7,657 bases of DNA from Bacteroidota bacterium (GTDB taxonomy: Bacteria; Bacteroidota; Bacteroidia; UKL13-3), in contig CANHJJ010000076.1 of assembly GCA_947460565.1 (NCBI GenBank), positions 1 to 7,657 of the forward strand, written 5' to 3'. Both the position numbers and the translations under genes were made by a program. The notes beneath the pieces are model-generated. The model saw only the letters and a program-made list of their open reading frames with translations, had not been told where the DNA came from and made no database searches. Below are positions 6,593 to 7,657 of the stretch, piece by piece. The number at the start of each line of letters is the position of its first letter. The stretch's first letter is position 1.

Positions 6593-6796
6593 TTTCTATG
6601 CTTATCTCCCTGCAAAATTAGTTATTTTAAAAATTCCGCTGCAAGTTAATGTAAAACAAAGCAAAATTTAAATCCTGAAAATATTTTTTTTTGAGGCTTA
6701 AAAAGCATCCATCTTTACGGACTTAAAAACTTAAGATAATATTCAATTCTGTAATAAAAAACACCTTCATAAATATATATTGCCAAAAATTAGAAG
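6593..6796. other. Divergent intergenic region between mreB and ppx
   Basis: This 204-nt AT-rich spacer contains the mreB promoter at its left end. It also holds a T9 homopolymer (6684-6692, plus strand), two copies of CTTAAAAA (6697-6704 and 6722-6729), and a small inverted repeat CTTAA-AAAC-TTAAG (6722-6735). No convincing TAnnTTTG promoter was found for the plus-strand phosphatase; the nearest candidate is the imperfect TATATATTG around 6775-6782. No coding potential is seen. Confidence 0.6.
6613..6644 (-). promoter_or_regulatory. Bacteroidota-type promoter for mreB (shape operon)
   Basis: On the minus strand TTG (6642-6644) is followed after 21 nt by TAATTTTG (6613-6620), an exact TAnnTTTG -7 element. 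The predicted transcript starts near 6606-6609, leaving a leader of about 14-17 nt before the mreB ATG at 6592. This is the best candidate promoter for the whole mreBCD-mrdA-rodA cluster. The match is seen; function is inferred from the phylum consensus. Confidence 0.7.
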
Positions 6797-7657
6797 ATGA
6801 AACTAGCTGCCATAGATATTGGTTCAAATGCTGTGCGATTGCAAATTGTTAGAACGGTTGACAACGATTCCCAAGAATTGTTTAAGAAATTAGAATTTGT
6901 GAGAATTCCTGTGCGCTTGGGTGATGATGCTTTCAAAGAAGGTATTATTAGCAAAGAAAAGTCTAAGATTTTTTATAAAGCCATGAAAGCCTTTATGCTT
7001 ATTATGGAGGTATTTGAAGTGGATTATTATATGGCATGTGCTACTAGTGCCCTGCGCGAAGCTTCTAATGGGCATAAGGTAGCCCAAAAGGTTTTTGAAA
7101 AAACGGGATTGAAAATCCGTATCATCGATGGCAAGGAAGAAAGCCAAATCATTTTACGTTCGATAGATACTTTATTTGAAAAAAATAAAAACTATTTAAC
7201 CATTGATGTAGGAGGTGGAAGCACTGAAATGACGGTTATTCAGAACCAGAAAGCCATTCATTCTGTTTCTTTTGATATAGGAACCGTGAGGATGTTTGAT
7301 GGCGCTGTAAAAGAAAAAACTTGGGAAACCATAGAGGCATGGGTGCGAAAAAATACGAAAGGATTGGAAAACCTTTCAGCTGTTGTAACTAGTGGTACGA
7401 TAAATAAAATCTCGAATATAATAAGTGAAGGAGCTAATACAGACTACTTTACCCGTGAGCAGTTGAAAAACTTCCATCGTAAAGTAACCAAAATGTCGGT
7501 TAATGAGCGAATTGAGCAATTAAAATTAAACCCTGATAGGGCTGATATCATTGGTACTTCAGCCGATATTTATTTGAGGATATTAAGTTGGGCTAATATT
7601 GAAAAAGTATATTCTCCTGCCAATTCAGGTCTAAAAGATGGAATTCTTTTAGACCTG
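6797..7657 (+). CDS. ppx: Ppx/GppA-family phosphatase (C-terminus cut by window edge)
   Basis: The open frame gives 287 residues from the ATG at 6797 and runs off the window end without a stop. It matches the short, two-domain Ppx/GppA type (ASKHA fold), which releases phosphate from polyphosphate and/or converts pppGpp to ppGpp; which activity applies cannot be decided here. Visible motifs are the first phosphate loop AAIDIGSNAVRLQI (4-17), ACATSALREASN (80-91), the catalytic acidic segment DGKEESQ (111-117, E114/E115), the second phosphate loop TIDVGGGSTEM (135-145), TSGT (198-201) and the C-terminal PANSGLKDGILLDL (274-287). Short bacteroidotal members end shortly after this GLxDGI motif, so perhaps 10-15 residues are missing. 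No HD-type C-terminal domain is present up to the edge. It is transcribed divergently from mreB, with a 204-nt spacer. The start is fixed by the conserved MKLAAIDIGSN opening. Confidence 0.93.
   Translation, partial: MKLAAIDIGSNAVRLQIVRTVDNDSQELFKKLEFVRIPVRLGDDAFKEGIISKEKSKIFYKAMKAFMLIMEVFEVDYYMACATSALREASNGHKVAQKVFEKTGLKIRIIDGKEESQIILRSIDTLFEKNKNYLTIDVGGGSTEMTVIQNQKAIHSVSFDIGTVRMFDGAVKEKTWETIEAWVRKNTKGLENLSAVVTSGTINKISNIISEGANTDYFTREQLKNFHRKVTKMSVNERIEQLKLNPDRADIIGTSADIYLRILSWANIEKVYSPANSGLKDGILLDL

Noticed and set aside
6696..6735. Hairpins GCTT-AAA-AAGC and CTTAA-AAAC-TTAAG as terminators
   Set aside because: Stems are four to five pairs and no T-tract follows in either reading direction in the right place; there is also no gene ending nearby.
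6890..7147. 85-codon minus-strand frame antisense to the phosphatase
   Set aside because: The plus strand encodes an intact Ppx/GppA protein with all motifs here; the antisense frame has no recognisable features.
1..7657. Search for CRISPR, insertion sequences, tRNAs, toxin-antitoxin, defence or phage genes
   Set aside because: No spaced repeats, transposase-like motifs, cloverleaf sequences or unexplained long open frames were seen; the window is ordinary housekeeping DNA.

Overview
The window looks like chromosomal DNA from a member of the Bacteroidota. It is AT-rich. The predicted proteins (long RodA, PBP2 with a CHAH/SCN region, MreC/MreD, Ppx/GppA, Ndk) have the character of that phylum. 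Start codons are preceded by A/T-rich sequence rather than Shine-Dalgarno motifs. Two intergenic regions carry exact copies of the phylum's TAnnTTTG -7 promoter element with an upstream TTG/TTTG. The precise genus cannot be read from the sequence; something near the Chitinophagales/Sphingobacteriales is a guess.

Layout: positions 1-339 (minus strand) hold the N-terminal fifth of an adenine deaminase (ade), cut off by the window edge. A strong rho-independent terminator at about 374-405 separates it from ndk (nucleoside diphosphate kinase, 430-846, minus), which has its own well-formed promoter. From 938 to 6592, all on the minus strand, is a complete elongasome (Rod complex) cluster, transcribed in the order mreB, mreC, mreD, mrdA (PBP2), rodA. 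mreC/mreD overlap by 4 nt and mrdA/rodA by 29 nt. mreB/mreC and mreD/mrdA are separated by 55 and 125 nt. A 204-nt divergent intergenic region (6593-6796) carries the mreB promoter and separates it from a plus-strand Ppx/GppA-family phosphatase (6797 to the window end), which lacks only its last residues.

How the genes work together: MreB filaments position the machinery. MreC and MreD link the cytoskeleton to the periplasmic/membrane synthases. RodA polymerises glycan strands and PBP2 cross-links them, giving lateral wall growth and rod shape. Ndk (NTP balancing), Ade (purine salvage) and Ppx/GppA (polyphosphate or pppGpp hydrolysis) are nucleotide/phosphate housekeeping neighbours with no direct role in the wall machinery.

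I found no mobile element, CRISPR array, tRNA/rRNA, phage or defence gene, and no evidence of a new system. Every long open stretch is explained by a recognisable housekeeping gene. The points worth a second look are small: a TTG start for mreD, an Asp-to-Glu change in a conserved RodA motif, a Cys/His cluster in PBP2, promoter arrangement, and gene overlaps. No gene-free stretch exceeds 300 bases.
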